Below the pieces are notes generated by a model, which was given only the letters and a program-made list of their open reading frames with translations, was not told the origin of the DNA and did not search any database. A DNA stretch of 64,000 nucleotides from Chloroflexota bacterium (GTDB taxonomy: Bacteria > Chloroflexota > Dehalococcoidia > Lucifugimonadales > JACPCL1). A program made the position numbers and the translations under genes. The stretch covers positions 61,536-125,535 of the forward strand of contig JACPCL010000035.1 in assembly GCA_016179765.1 (NCBI GenBank), written 5' to 3'. This document shows, piece by piece, positions 1 to 8,788 of the stretch (positions within the stretch are counted from its first letter, which is position 1; every line of letters starts with the position of its first letter).

Positions 1-1
1 G

Positions 2-319
2 CCGGACATCATTGCCAGTTCTGGTACGCATCAATGGAAGGTTGAATGCAAGGGTATATCTTTGGCTAAGGCTACAACCCATAGGAACAACTTTGACAGA
101 GCTGTGGCTAGCGTCGTCTCCTATTATGACAGTCGGCAGACACGTCTAGGCTTGGCGTTGGCCAATGACTATCTGTGGGAATATCGCCTTGAACGCAGGC
201 TACCTGTTGCGCTGAGAGAAGCTATTGATATGTGGGTGTTCCTTGTGACTGCTGAGGGTGCTTTTGCATATGAGCCGACCGATGATTCGCTTCCATTCAA
301 AGGTGCCTTGAGTAGCTGA
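2..319 (+). CDS. C-terminal fragment of PD-(D/E)XK nuclease-like protein (partial)
   Basis: An open frame enters from the left edge of the window and ends at a TGA at 317-319, giving 105 visible residues. A TTG at 62 could act as a start, but the frame is open upstream and the residues before it are informative: Pro1-Asp2 is followed by Glu15-Cys16-Lys17, the spacing expected of a PD-(D/E)XK nuclease core (P-D...E-x-K). The remainder is helical and ends in a serine-rich tail. Base composition is less GC-rich than the MMPL gene next door, which may indicate transfer. The function as a nuclease is inferred from the motif alone; the N-terminal half lies outside the window. Confidence 0.45.
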   Translation, partial: PDIIASSGTHQWKVECKGISLAKATTHRNNFDRAVASVVSYYDSRQTRLGLALANDYLWEYRLERRLPVALREAIDMWVFLVTAEGAFAYEPTDDSLPFKGALSS

Positions 320-374
320 CACCGCCATTGGTCGGATGTCCATTGAATCCGTGTCAACCAGGATTTCCCATTAC

Positions 375-400
375 TTTACAAGGCGACTATCCCTTGTAAA
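375..400. terminator. Hairpin between convergent genes
   Basis: A 9-bp perfect stem (375-383 with 392-400, arm TTTACAAGG) with an 8-nt loop lies between the ends of the left-edge gene and the MMPL gene. It could terminate both convergent transcripts. There is no long T tract, so the call is tentative. Confidence 0.4.
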
Positions 401-416
401 TTAGGACACTACCTCC

Positions 417-2639
417 TCATGGTCTGGCCGCTCTGCCGCCCGGCGGCGCGCGGCGCATCCAGCGGGGCGACCACCAGTTGGCCGCGCCCATGATGCGCAT
501 CAGCGCCGGCACCAGCAGCGCCCGGATGAGCGTGGAGTCCAGGAGTATGGCCAGGGCCACACCCACGCCAAAGGCCTTCACCACAATCACGTCGCTGGTG
601 GCGAAGGCCGCCGCCACCAGCACCAGGATCAGCGCCGCGCTGGTGATGACCCTCCCGGTGCGCTCCAGGCCTCCCGCCACAGCCTCCGCGTTGTCCAGGG
701 TGTGGTCGTAAATCTCCTTCACCCGGCTCAGCAGGAACACCTCGTAGTCCATGCTCAGGCCAAACACGACGCAGAACATGATGATGGGTACCGTCATCTC
801 CACAAACCCTGAAGAGGTGAAGCGCAGCAGCCCACTGAAGTTGCCCTCCTGGAAGATGAACACCAGCGCACCGTAGCTGGCCGTGATGCTCAGGGCGTTC
901 ATTATCACCGCTTTCAGCGGCAGCACCACCGATCGGAACAGGACCAACAACACCACGTAGGTGGTGACCACAATGTACAGGATCACCCAAGGAAAGTAGG
1001 TGTACATGATCTTTCCGGTATCCCCCAGGTCCGCCGTTGCCCCGGTGACCAGCGTCCTCATGTCAGGGCCAAGTGCCTTGCCCTCAGCCCGCACCGCCTC
1101 CACCAGGGCCTTGGTCTCTTCGGACAGCACGCCGTACTTGGAGTAGATGCGCACCAGCGTCACGTCGTCACCGCCAAAGACCGCCAGGGCCGCCTGCACC
1201 AGCGGGGCGGGCATCCCTTGAGGCATAGCGTACATCTGCTGGTACTGCTCCCTGGTAATAGCCGGGTCAAGGGTGACGATACTCTCTACACGCTCTACCT
1301 TCGGGTCCCCCGCAAACTTCCTTGTAAAGTCGTACAGCGCGCCAACCACTCCGGGCTTCAGCACGCCGCCGGGGGCCTCTACCACCACGGCGATGGGCGT
1401 CAGCTCTCCATCGCCGAAATCCCGCTCCACCTTCTCCCACCCCTCCCGGGCCTCTGCCCCCGTCGGCAGCACCGTCGCCCAGGGAGTGCCCAGCTTCACG
1501 CCCAGGAAGGGCGCGCCCAGCAGCAACAGCACGGCGATGACAGGAACGGCCACCATCACCGGGTGACGCATGACCCCCATGGCAACGCGACGCCACAAGC
1601 CGCCATCGCGCCCGTTGCCCACTCGCAGCACCCGGAAGCGGTTGACCTTTGGCCCAAGGATGCCCAGGAGCGCCGGCACCAGGGTCAACACCACCAGCAG
1701 AGACGCCACCACCACGGCGACGCCCCCAATGCCCAGGGACTGGAAAAACATGAAGGGCATGAACAGCAAGCCAGAGAGGCCCACCACCGTGGTCAGGCCG
1801 GAAAAGAGGATTGCCCGCCCCGCCGTATCCATAGTCACGCCCACCGCCTCCGCAACACCTCGCTGCGCCATCTCCTCCCGGAACCGGTTGATGGCCAGCA
1901 GGGTGTAGTCAATGGAAATGCCAATGCCCAGGAAGGTGGCGATGTTCAGGACAAAGATGGACACCTCCATCACCTGGGTCAGGAGGAAGACCGCCGCCAT
2001 GGTCACCGCCACCGCCACCACCGCCATGGCGATGGGCGCCACCATGGCCACCAGCGTGCCAAAGACGATGGCCAGGGCCGCCAGCACCAGAGGGAAGCTC
2101 ACCATCTCCGACCGCTGAAGGTCCCTCTCCGCCGCGAGGTTGAGCTCCGAGAAGATGGCGACGCCCCCGGTGACCCACACCTGGAACCCTTGAGGGGCTG
2201 CTATCTTCCCCCGCACCTCCTCAAAAATCGCCATGCCGTGGTCAAAGCCGCCCTTCAAAGAGACGTAGGCGTAGGTGGTGTGGCCATCCCTGGAGGCGAA
2301 GCTTGGCGCACCGCCGTCATACAGAGTGACAATCCCTCCAAGGTCGGAGTAGCCCACCACTCCTGCCAGCGTCTCTTCCACCCCCTGGCGGAAGGCCGGG
2401 TCCGTCACCACCAGCTCCGGATGAGACACCACCACCACCAGCACCACCTCATCCTGACCCAGCTTCTGGCCCAGCAGGTTAATGGCCGCTTGCGACTCTG
2501 TATTGACCCTTCCAAAGCCAGGGGTAAGCCGGTTAAAGACGCGGGGCGCAAGCCCGCCCGCGATGAGGAGGGTCATCACCCATGCCGCCACCACCCACCA
2601 GCGCCAGCGGACCATGGCCACGCCTAGCCTAAACAGCAT
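417..2639 (-). CDS. MMPL/RND-family membrane exporter
   Basis: A 740-residue integral membrane protein of the MMPL branch of the RND superfamily, proton-driven exporters of lipids or other hydrophobic compounds. The layout is typical: an N-terminal membrane segment (about 10-30), a large extracytoplasmic domain, a block of five to six membrane helices around 180-340, then a second repeat of the same pattern with a helix block near 560-720. The internal segment GIGISIDYTLLAINRFREE is the conserved helix-4 region, and its second-repeat counterpart contains GLSMDYEVFLLSRVKE. The start ATG at 2639 is preceded by a strong ribosome binding site (AGGAGGG) 4 nt away and a good promoter at 2723-2751. 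The gene stands alone, divergent from the ribosomal genes. Substrate is not determinable from sequence. Confidence 0.9.
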   Translation of the reverse strand: MLFRLGVAMVRWRWWVVAAWVMTLLIAGGLAPRVFNRLTPGFGRVNTESQAAINLLGQKLGQDEVVLVVVVSHPELVVTDPAFRQGVEETLAGVVGYSDLGGIVTLYDGGAPSFASRDGHTTYAYVSLKGGFDHGMAIFEEVRGKIAAPQGFQVWVTGGVAIFSELNLAAERDLQRSEMVSFPLVLAALAIVFGTLVAMVAPIAMAVVAVAVTMAAVFLLTQVMEVSIFVLNIATFLGIGISIDYTLLAINRFREEMAQRGVAEAVGVTMDTAGRAILFSGLTTVVGLSGLLFMPFMFFQSLGIGGVAVVVASLLVVLTLVPALLGILGPKVNRFRVLRVGNGRDGGLWRRVAMGVMRHPVMVAVPVIAVLLLLGAPFLGVKLGTPWATVLPTGAEAREGWEKVERDFGDGELTPIAVVVEAPGGVLKPGVVGALYDFTRKFAGDPKVERVESIVTLDPAITREQYQQMYAMPQGMPAPLVQAALAVFGGDDVTLVRIYSKYGVLSEETKALVEAVRAEGKALGPDMRTLVTGATADLGDTGKIMYTYFPWVILYIVVTTYVVLLVLFRSVVLPLKAVIMNALSITASYGALVFIFQEGNFSGLLRFTSSGFVEMTVPIIMFCVVFGLSMDYEVFLLSRVKEIYDHTLDNAEAVAGGLERTGRVITSAALILVLVAAAFATSDVIVVKAFGVGVALAILLDSTLIRALLVPALMRIMGAANWWSPRWMRRAPPGGRAARP

Positions 2640-2722
2640 ACGCCCTCCTTTGCCCGTGCCTCCCCTAACGGGAGTGCCAAAGCCAGAAGCCGCCCTCGCC
2701 GCTCTTGCAGCAAAGCCTTCAA

Positions 2723-2751
2723 AGTATACTCAGGCAGGCGCACGGTGACAA
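2723..2751 (-). promoter_or_regulatory. Sigma70-type promoter for the MMPL gene
   Basis: On the minus strand TTGTCA (2746-2751) and TATACT (2723-2728) are separated by 17 nt. It drives the MMPL gene and is back-to-back with the rplU promoter. Confidence 0.7.
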
Positions 2752-2770
2752 AGGTCACACTCCCCCGTCA

Positions 2771-2800
2771 TTGACACATAAGCCCCCACTTAGCTACACT
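2771..2800 (+). promoter_or_regulatory. Sigma70-type promoter for rplU-rpmA-rpmE
   Basis: TTGACA (2771-2776) and TACACT (2795-2800) are separated by 18 nt, about 30 nt upstream of the rplU start. The consensus -35 fits a strongly expressed ribosomal protein operon. Confidence 0.75.
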
Positions 2801-2831
2801 AGATAGTCTGTAGGACTCTTTTGGAGCGATC

Positions 2832-3149
2832 ATGGACTACGCAGTATTCAAGACAGGCGGCAAGCAGTATCAGGCCACTCCAGGCTCCGTCCTGGATGTG
2901 GAGAAGCTGCTCGCCGAAAAAGACCAGACCATAGAGCTCACCGACGTGCTGTTGATCTCCCGGGACGGCAAACTCACTGTTGGCGCCCCCACCGTGGCGG
3001 GCGCCAAGGTGGTCGCCGTCGTTGAAGAGCAGCACCGGGGCGAAAAGCTGGTCGTTTTCAAGTTCAAGGCCAAGACCCGCCAGGGGGTGAAGACAGGCCA
3101 CCGCCAGTACCTCACCCGCCTGCGTGTCACGGACATCGTCGGAGGATAA
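2832..3149 (+). CDS. rplU: 50S ribosomal protein L21
   Basis: A 105-residue protein matching ribosomal protein L21, a 23S rRNA-binding component of the large subunit. It opens with [14 protein letters not shown], the conserved L21 N-terminus, and keeps the C-terminal [13 protein letters not shown] segment that contacts rRNA. The length is normal for the family (about 103 residues). It is the first gene of a compact operon with rpmA 2 nt downstream, the near-universal bacterial order L21-L27. A ribosome binding site is weak (TTGGAG 6 nt upstream). Confidence 0.98.
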   Translation: MDYAVFKTGGKQYQATPGSVLDVEKLLAEKDQTIELTDVLLISRDGKLTVGAPTVAGAKVVAVVEEQHRGEKLVVFKFKAKTRQGVKTGHRQYLTRLRVTDIVGG

Positions 3150-3151
3150 CA

Positions 3152-3424
3152 ATGGCACACAAGAAAGGCGGCGGCAGCAGCCGCAACGGACGCGACTCCA
3201 ACGGTCAGCGTCTCGGCGTGAAGCGGTACGGCGGCGAGCAGGTCCTGGCAGGAGGCATTCTGGTCCGCCAGAGGGGCACCCGAATCGTTCCAGGCAAGAA
3301 CGTGGGCCTTGGCAAAGACTACACCCTGTACGCCCTGGTGAACGGCCAGGTCCGCTACGATCATGGCAGCAAAGAGCACAGGCGGGCCAATGTTGACCCT
3401 GCCCCGGTGGGAGCCACCCCGTGA
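3152..3424 (+). CDS. rpmA: 50S ribosomal protein L27
   Basis: A 90-residue protein that is clearly L27: [20 protein letters not shown] at the N-terminus, then [10 protein letters not shown] and [18 protein letters not shown]. The L27 N-terminal tail reaches the peptidyl transferase centre. The start begins directly with MAHKKGG, so there is no N-terminal pre-sequence of the kind cleaved in Firmicutes. The ribosome binding site GGAGG lies in the end of rplU. The C-terminus carries a short non-conserved extension (DPAPVGATP) that overlaps the rpmE start by 4 nt, indicating translational coupling. Confidence 0.98.
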   Translation: MAHKKGGGSSRNGRDSNGQRLGVKRYGGEQVLAGGILVRQRGTRIVPGKNVGLGKDYTLYALVNGQVRYDHGSKEHRRANVDPAPVGATP

Positions 3425-3624
3425 AGGAAAAAATCCATCCCCAGTACTACCACAACGCCCAGGTCATCTGCTCCTGCGGCAACACCTTCCTCACCGGCGC
3501 CACGCAACCCGTGCTGCGCGTAGAGGTGTGCAGCCACTGCCACCCCTTCTTCACCGGCGAGCAGCGCATCGTGGATACGGAAGGCCGGGTGGAGCGCATG
3601 AAGCGGCGCTACGGCATCAAGTAA
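3421..3624 (+). CDS. rpmE: 50S ribosomal protein L31, zinc-binding type
   Basis: A 67-residue L31. It starts with GTG at 3421, overlapping the rpmA stop in a GTGA arrangement. The cysteine pairs in ICSCGNTF and [12 protein letters not shown] are the zinc ligands of the C+ (zinc-containing) L31 type, so no zinc-independent paralogue is implied here. Co-transcription with rplU and rpmA is indicated by the overlap. A strong hairpin follows 15 nt after the stop. Confidence 0.96.
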   Translation: MKEKIHPQYYHNAQVICSCGNTFLTGATQPVLRVEVCSHCHPFFTGEQRIVDTEGRVERMKRRYGIK

Positions 3625-3639
3625 GGGAAGCTCATCAAG

Positions 3640-3665
3640 AGGGGGCCGCTTCTGCGGCCCCCTTG
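3640..3665 (+). terminator. Intrinsic terminator after rpmE
   Basis: A perfect 10-bp GC-rich stem (3640-3649 with 3654-3663) with a TTCT tetraloop follows rpmE. Only a very short T run follows, so termination may be partial and allow read-through into the DUF1385 gene. Confidence 0.65.
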
Positions 3666-3733
3666 CCACTTCCCAACTTGGCCCGTTTCAGAGACAATAA
3701 GAGTCATCCGTCAGACTGCCCGGAGCAATTGTC

Positions 3734-4735
3734 TTGGCCTCTGAACCGCAGTCCACTCCCCCTGTCATGGGCAACCAACCCCGCCGGGAGCCGCGCTACC
3801 TCTATGGAGGCCAGGCCGTCGTAGAAGGCGTTATGATCCGCGGTCGCCGCTTCTACGCTGTGGCCGCACGCCGTCCCGATGGCCAACTTACCTCCATCGT
3901 AGAGCCCCTCCACAGCCTCTACACCGGCTCCATCCGCCGCACGCCTATCATCCGTGGCCCCATTGTGCTGGCCGAGACCCTGGTCCTGGGCATCAAGGCC
4001 CTGATGTACTCAGGCAACGTCACCCTGCAGAAGGAGGGCGAGAAGCTGGAAGGCCCTGGCATGGCCATCACCCTTGCCCTCTCTCTGGCCGTAGCCATCG
4101 CCATCTTCTTCGTGGCCCCCCTCTTTGCCGTCAACCTCCTTGACCGCACCATCTTCTCGGCGCAAACGGCGGCTTCCAGCGTCCTGAGCAACATTGTGGA
4201 AGGCCTCATCCGCCTGGGATTCTTCCTGGCATACATCTGGCTTATCGGCCTCATGCCCGATATCCGTCGCGTCTTCGCCTACCACGGGGCGGAGCACATG
4301 ACGGTGCAGGCCCATGAGCAGGGCCTGCCCCTGGAGACGCCCTTCATCCGCCGCTTCTCTACCGCCCATCCCCGCTGCGGCACCGCCTTCCTCCTCACGG
4401 TAATGGTGGTGGCCATCCTGGTCTTTGCCCTGCTGGGACGGCCCTCCCTGGAGTGGCGCATCCTCTCTCGCATCCTCTTGCTGCCGGTCATCGCGGGCAT
4501 CGCCTACGAGGTCATCCGCTTCAGCGGCATGCACCTCAACAACCCCCTCGTGCGCCTCATCTCGGCCCCCAACCTCCTGCTGCAAAAGCTAACTACCCGG
4601 CAGCCGGAAGATAGCCAGATTGAGGTGGCCATTCACGCCATGCAAACCGTCCTGGCAGCCGACGAGGGCCGCCCATTACCGCCCGATGCGGGAAGGCCCG
4701 TGGGTGGCACGGTCCCAGGAGAAGGGGTATCCTAA
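3734..4735 (+). CDS. DUF1385 (YqhQ-like) membrane protein
   Basis: A 333-residue DUF1385 protein, annotated in many genomes as a predicted metal-dependent enzyme without proven activity. Visible hallmarks are YGGQAVVEGVMIRGR near the start, the YHGAEHMTV motif (histidine/glutamate, likely metal ligands) around residue 187, and HPRCGTAFL about 25 residues later. Hydrophobic helices lie around 110-135, 155-175 and 215-260. The start drawn is TTG 3734 with GGAG 8 nt upstream; ATG 3767 (MGNQPRREPRYLYGG) is an equally plausible start and closer to the family's usual N-terminus. Neighbourhood next to rpmE is commonly conserved in Chloroflexota and Firmicutes. The gene is followed by ispH after 45 nt. 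Confidence 0.88.
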   Translation: MASEPQSTPPVMGNQPRREPRYLYGGQAVVEGVMIRGRRFYAVAARRPDGQLTSIVEPLHSLYTGSIRRTPIIRGPIVLAETLVLGIKALMYSGNVTLQKEGEKLEGPGMAITLALSLAVAIAIFFVAPLFAVNLLDRTIFSAQTAASSVLSNIVEGLIRLGFFLAYIWLIGLMPDIRRVFAYHGAEHMTVQAHEQGLPLETPFIRRFSTAHPRCGTAFLLTVMVVAILVFALLGRPSLEWRILSRILLLPVIAGIAYEVIRFSGMHLNNPLVRLISAPNLLLQKLTTRQPEDSQIEVAIHAMQTVLAADEGRPLPPDAGRPVGGTVPGEGVS

Positions 4736-4780
4736 AATAAGGGATGAGCCTCAACCTTTGAAAGAGGGGACAAACAGTTT

Positions 4781-5755
4781 ATGGAGGTTCTCCTCAGCTC
4801 CCCAAGGGGCTTTTGCGCCGGCGTCGTCCGCGCCATAGACATCGTGGAGCGGTGCCTCTTGCAGTTTGGCCCGCCCATCTACGTCCGGCACGAAATCGTC
4901 CACAATCCTCACGTTGTCATTGGCCTGCGCCAGAAGGGCGCCGTGTTCGTGGAGGAGGTGGACGACGTTCCGCCCGGCCAGACCATCATCTTCGCCGCCC
5001 ACGGCGTCTCCCCAGTGGTGCGCGCCGCCGCCAAGGCCCGCAACCTTCGCGTCATAGACGCTACCTGCCCCCTGGTCACTAAAGTGCACCTGGAGGCCAT
5101 CCACGCCGCCCGCCAGGGCTACACCATCATCCTCATCGGCCACCGCGGGCACGACGAGGTCATCGGCACCATGGGTGAAGCCCCTGCCCACATCATCCTC
5201 ATTGAAACGGCACAAGAAGCCATGTCCGTCCAGGTGTCAGACCCGGACATGGTCATGGCCCTTACCCAGACCACTCTGAGCGTGGACGATACCGCCGACA
5301 TCCTAAAGGCCCTCCGCACCCGGTTTCCCAACCTCGCTACCAGCAGGAAGGACGACATCTGCTACGCCACCAGCAACCGCCAGCGCGCCCTGAAAGCCAT
5401 TGCCCAAGAGGTAGACATGGTGCTCGTCATTGGCGCGGAGAACAGCTCCAACTGCAACCGGCTGCGGGAGCTAGCCGCCGATGCCGGCCTTCCGGCCCAC
5501 CTCATCAGCGACCCCCATGATATTAACCCCGCCTGGCTGGAAGGGATCGGCTGCGTCGGCATCACCTCCGGGGCCTCCACCCCAGAGCCACTGGTCCAGG
5601 CCGTCGTAGCCGCCCTTGCCCCTCGTGCCGTCCGCACCATCGCCGTTGCTGAGGAGAACGTCACCTTCTCCCTGCCTCGCGAGTTGCGCCAGCGCACCGT
5701 GCTACCCATAAGCCGCACGGCTTCACCGCCCCCCCACCCGTCTCACCAGTCCTGA
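4781..5755 (+). CDS. ispH: 4-hydroxy-3-methylbut-2-enyl diphosphate reductase
   Basis: The last enzyme of the MEP isoprenoid pathway; it reduces HMBPP to IPP and DMAPP with a [4Fe-4S] cluster. The three cluster cysteines are at C12 (RGFCAGV), C96 (DATCPLV) and C194 (DDICYATSNRQ). His41, His74 and His124 and the catalytic Glu126 (HRGHDEVIGT) are all present, and the substrate-binding NSSNCNRL stretch is at 221-228. Length 324 is normal, with a short proline/serine-rich tail of no family equivalent. It implies that the organism makes isoprenoids by the MEP route. Confidence 0.96.
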   Translation: MEVLLSSPRGFCAGVVRAIDIVERCLLQFGPPIYVRHEIVHNPHVVIGLRQKGAVFVEEVDDVPPGQTIIFAAHGVSPVVRAAAKARNLRVIDATCPLVTKVHLEAIHAARQGYTIILIGHRGHDEVIGTMGEAPAHIILIETAQEAMSVQVSDPDMVMALTQTTLSVDDTADILKALRTRFPNLATSRKDDICYATSNRQRALKAIAQEVDMVLVIGAENSSNCNRLRELAADAGLPAHLISDPHDINPAWLEGIGCVGITSGASTPEPLVQAVVAALAPRAVRTIAVAEENVTFSLPRELRQRTVLPISRTASPPPHPSHQS

Positions 5756-5852
5756 GCACGAGCTTCATGTTTACAACAGTCTGTCCCATCAACTACAATC
5801 CCCCTGTTTACCCCTATCCCTACACACCCAACACCTTCCAGGAGGCGCTGTC

Positions 5853-7580
5853 ATGCCCAGAATGACCGGCACCCAGGCCCTCGTCCAACTCCTCCGAGCC
5901 GAGGGCGCCACCACCATCTTTGGCAACCCCGGCACCACGGAGTCGCCGCTGATTGATGCCCTGCAAGACGCGCCGGACATCAAGTACATGGTCACCTTGC
6001 AAGAGGCGTCCGCCCTGGGCATGGCCGATGGGTACGCCCGTGCTACGGGCAAGCCCGCCTTTGTCCAGGTGCACATCTCCGTCGGCATCGCCAACGCCGA
6101 CAGTATGCTGTACAACGCCTTCAAGGGCGGCACGCCCCTCGTAGTCACCGCCGGCCAGGTAGATACCCATCTCCTGATGCAAGACGCTATTCTCAGCTCC
6201 AATCAGGCGGAGCGCACCAGGTACAGCAAGTGGTCGGCGGAGGTCCTGCACACCCGTGAGCTTCCCATGGCAGTCCGCCGGGCCTTCAAGATGGCCAAAA
6301 CGCCTCCCACCGGGCCTACCTTCCTCTCCCTCCCCTGGAACGTCATGGATGAGGCGGACGAGCTCAACGACGTCGTGCCTTCCTCCCCTGGCTACTACCG
6401 TGTGCGCCCCGATGTCCAGGCGGTGGAGAAGGCCGCTGCTCTGCTAGCCAAGGCTGAGCGCCCGGTGATGCTCATCGGCGACCGCATCGCCCAAGCGGGC
6501 GGCATGAAGGAGGCCGTGGCCCTGGCCGAGACCCTGGGCGCCTCCGTCTACGCCGGCTCCTACACCGAGGTCAACTTCCCCACGGGCCACCCCCAGTACC
6601 TGGGGGGCGTGAACGTAGGTTGGCCCAACCAGGCGACACGCAACGCCCTCAAGGACGCCGACGTGGTCCTGGTGGTGGGCGCCGACGTGCTCCCCGCCTA
6701 CGCCTACACACCCGAGCCCTTCTTTAACCCCAAGGCTAAGATTATCCAGTTGGACATTAGCCAGTGGGATATTGAAAAAAAGTACCCCGTGGAGATTGGC
6801 ATCTTGGCCGACCCCAAGGCGGGCATGGCCGAGCTCAACGCCGCACTCCAGGCCACCATGAACGGCGAGGAGCAGGAGGCCGCCCGCTCCCGCGCCGTCA
6901 CCGCTGGCGAAGGGAAGGCCAGGCGCAAGGCCGCCTTCCAGGAGCGGGTCAAGGCCACGTGGAACAACCCCGTCATCTCCCCAGAGCGCATGATGACGGA
7001 GCTTGCCCAGGTAATGCCCAGAAACGCGATCATGGCCAGCGAGGCCATCACCAGCGGCGGCGCCCTCATGGGGGCCATGGACTTTAACGAGCCGGGCAGC
7101 TTCTACTCCGCCCGAGGGGGCGCCCTGGGCTGGGGCATCCCAGGCTCACTGGGCGTCCAGCTGGCAAACCCTGGCCGCCCAGTAGTGGCCGTTGTTGGCG
7201 ACGGCGCCTCCATGTACACCATCCAGGGTCTGTGGACCGCCGCCCGCTACAACATCCCCGTGGTGTACGTCATCTGCAACAACGGGAGTTGGCGTATCTT
7301 GCGGGAGGGCATGGCCCGCTACCTGACCGACACCAACCGCAACCCAGATAATGAGCTCCTCAACTTCTCCGGCCTGCCTCTCAACCTTGCCAAGGTGGCC
7401 GAAGGCATGAACGTGGAAGGCATTCACGTGGAAAAGCCTCAGGACCTCAAGAGGGCTTACGAGCGGGCCTTTGCCGCCGGCAAGCCGGTGCTGGTGGACG
7501 TGGCCATAGACGATACCATGCCCACCAAGGCCCTCCAGGACGACTACCGGCCCTTCAATCCGTACCAGGTGACGCGCTAG
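5853..7580 (+). CDS. Thiamine-diphosphate enzyme, benzoylformate decarboxylase-like
   Basis: A 575-residue member of the TPP-dependent decarboxylase/acetolactate synthase superfamily. The N-terminal Pyr domain has the catalytic glutamate at E51 (VTLQEASALGMADGYARA), a central domain follows, and the C-terminal PP domain has the canonical GDG at about 449 and the NN of VICNNGSW about 27 residues later. The region GLWTAARYNIPVVYV closely resembles that of benzoylformate decarboxylases. The likely reaction is non-oxidative decarboxylation of a 2-keto acid, substrate unknown. A strong ribosome binding site (GGAGG at 5841-5845) precedes the ATG. Two more TPP enzymes are in this window, both with altered GDG motifs; this one has the intact motif. 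Confidence 0.88.
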   Translation: MPRMTGTQALVQLLRAEGATTIFGNPGTTESPLIDALQDAPDIKYMVTLQEASALGMADGYARATGKPAFVQVHISVGIANADSMLYNAFKGGTPLVVTAGQVDTHLLMQDAILSSNQAERTRYSKWSAEVLHTRELPMAVRRAFKMAKTPPTGPTFLSLPWNVMDEADELNDVVPSSPGYYRVRPDVQAVEKAAALLAKAERPVMLIGDRIAQAGGMKEAVALAETLGASVYAGSYTEVNFPTGHPQYLGGVNVGWPNQATRNALKDADVVLVVGADVLPAYAYTPEPFFNPKAKIIQLDISQWDIEKKYPVEIGILADPKAGMAELNAALQATMNGEEQEAARSRAVTAGEGKARRKAAFQERVKATWNNPVISPERMMTELAQVMPRNAIMASEAITSGGALMGAMDFNEPGSFYSARGGALGWGIPGSLGVQLANPGRPVVAVVGDGASMYTIQGLWTAARYNIPVVYVICNNGSWRILREGMARYLTDTNRNPDNELLNFSGLPLNLAKVAEGMNVEGIHVEKPQDLKRAYERAFAAGKPVLVDVAIDDTMPTKALQDDYRPFNPYQVTR

Positions 7581-7671
7581 GGGTGGGTAACGAGGCTGCC
7601 ACACCGTGAAGGGTGCGGCATGACGCCACATTACGCTGTATAGAAGTTTAGCTGGGTGGCGCAGGCAAAAT

Positions 7672-7803
7672 TGTCATTCTGAGCCGAGCGGTCAAAGGCC
7701 CCTGCCTGCATTTGGCGATGGCTCGGCGAAGAATCTAGGGCGTATGCCTTGTGTTACATGCGCCTTAGATTCTTCACTCCGCTTCGCTGCGTTCAGAATG
7801 ACA
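7672..7803. repeat. Dispersed palindromic repeat, family A (copy 1)
   Basis: The unit begins TCATTCTGAG and ends in the inverted TTCAGAATGACA, with internal inverted copies of AAGAATCT and AGATTCTTC. Similar copies lie at 9945-10056, partly at 10087-10135, 15265-15320 and 60780-60890. All are intergenic. Confidence 0.75.
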
Positions 7804-7935
7804 TCCAAGCCCTCTCAATCACACAATAAACCACTTACAGTTACATAGCGTTAACGGGCGGTTATATCCCAGGCACGGAGAACCATGCGGGGGGCTGGCA
7901 GGTTAACGAAGTTTGGTTGCTCGCTTTGCGAAGGG

Positions 7936-8055
7936 GGCCGCTTCTTCCCCTTCTCAACCTTCCCCCATCGAGGGGAAAGGAATTATCTCCTCTCCCTTGA
8001 TGGGAGAGGACTACGGTGAGGGTGAGGCACCCCATCCCTTGGAAGGTTACCCAAA
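7936..8055. repeat. Dispersed repeat, family C (CTCTCCC...GGGAGAGG type)
   Basis: A palindromic intergenic repeat: CTCTCCCTTGATGGGAGAGG followed by GGTGAGGGTGAGG. Related copies lie near 29927-29970, 30025-30075, 41085-41125, 47900-48050, 51166-51310, 51930-51975, 56815-56876 and 63285-63465. The 519-nt gap from 7581 to 8099 holds only this and the family A copy. Confidence 0.65.
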
Positions 8056-8099
8056 TCTCCATCACTGCTTGCCACCCGTTATGTTGAGACAGACGCAGC

Positions 8100-8753
8100 A
8101 TGACCAGCTACGACGCCATCATATTTGACCTGGACGGCACTCTGTGGAACGCCTGCGCCGCCACCGCCAGCGGCTGGAACAAGGCGCTGGCCATCCTGGG
8201 GATAGACAAACGTGTGTCCCAAGAGGAGGTCAAAAGCGTCACAGGCAGGCCAATTGCTGAGTGCCTGCGGCTCCTGTTCCCGGAGGAGCACGCACTCCGC
8301 CTTCCGTTGCTGGAGGAGACCCTGCCCAGCTACGAACGGGAGGCCATCGAGGCGGAAGGCGGCGTGCTCTATGAAGGCGTTGAAGAAGGCTTACGACGGC
8401 TGCACAAGGTGCGCGGTTTGTATATTGTGAGCAACTGCCAGGACTGGTACCTGCACCTGTTCCTGAAGCAGTCTGGCCTTGACAACTACTTCAAAGAATG
8501 GGACTGCCACGGCATGTCCGGCGTCACAAAGGGGCAGATGCTTGCGAACATGAAGGAACGTCACAGGCTGGCCTCGGCCCTCTACATCGGCGACACTGCC
8601 GGGGACCAGGCAGCGGCCCGGGAGGCTAGCGTGGCGTTTGCCCATGTCAGCTACGGTTTTGGCGCGCCATCGGCCCCGTGCCCGTCTCTGCCCAGCTTCG
8701 ACCATGTGGTATCATTTGTTCTTCCTGACGGTGGCGTGTCTGCCGTATCCTAA
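8100..8753 (+). CDS. HAD-family phosphatase (phosphoglycolate phosphatase-like)
   Basis: A 217-residue HAD hydrolase. Motif I is FDLDGT (Asp nucleophile at D10 and acid/base D12), motif II is IVSN, a lysine lies at TKGQ, and motif IV is YIGDTAGD. The cap is the small helical C1 type usual in phosphoglycolate phosphatase and beta-phosphoglucomutase-like enzymes. The role is dephosphorylation of a small metabolite; the substrate cannot be set from sequence. No clear ribosome binding site precedes the ATG. A CoA-transferase gene follows 35 nt downstream and may be co-transcribed. Confidence 0.85.
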   Translation: MTSYDAIIFDLDGTLWNACAATASGWNKALAILGIDKRVSQEEVKSVTGRPIAECLRLLFPEEHALRLPLLEETLPSYEREAIEAEGGVLYEGVEEGLRRLHKVRGLYIVSNCQDWYLHLFLKQSGLDNYFKEWDCHGMSGVTKGQMLANMKERHRLASALYIGDTAGDQAAAREASVAFAHVSYGFGAPSAPCPSLPSFDHVVSFVLPDGGVSAVS

Positions 8754-8788
8754 GCAAAGCCAGAAACCATGAATGATCAGGAGCCACC

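Noticed and set aside
1218..2627. Long open frame on the plus strand opposite the MMPL gene
   Set aside because: It is antisense to a clear MMPL gene, and its His- and Gln-rich composition is typical of a GC-rich shadow frame.
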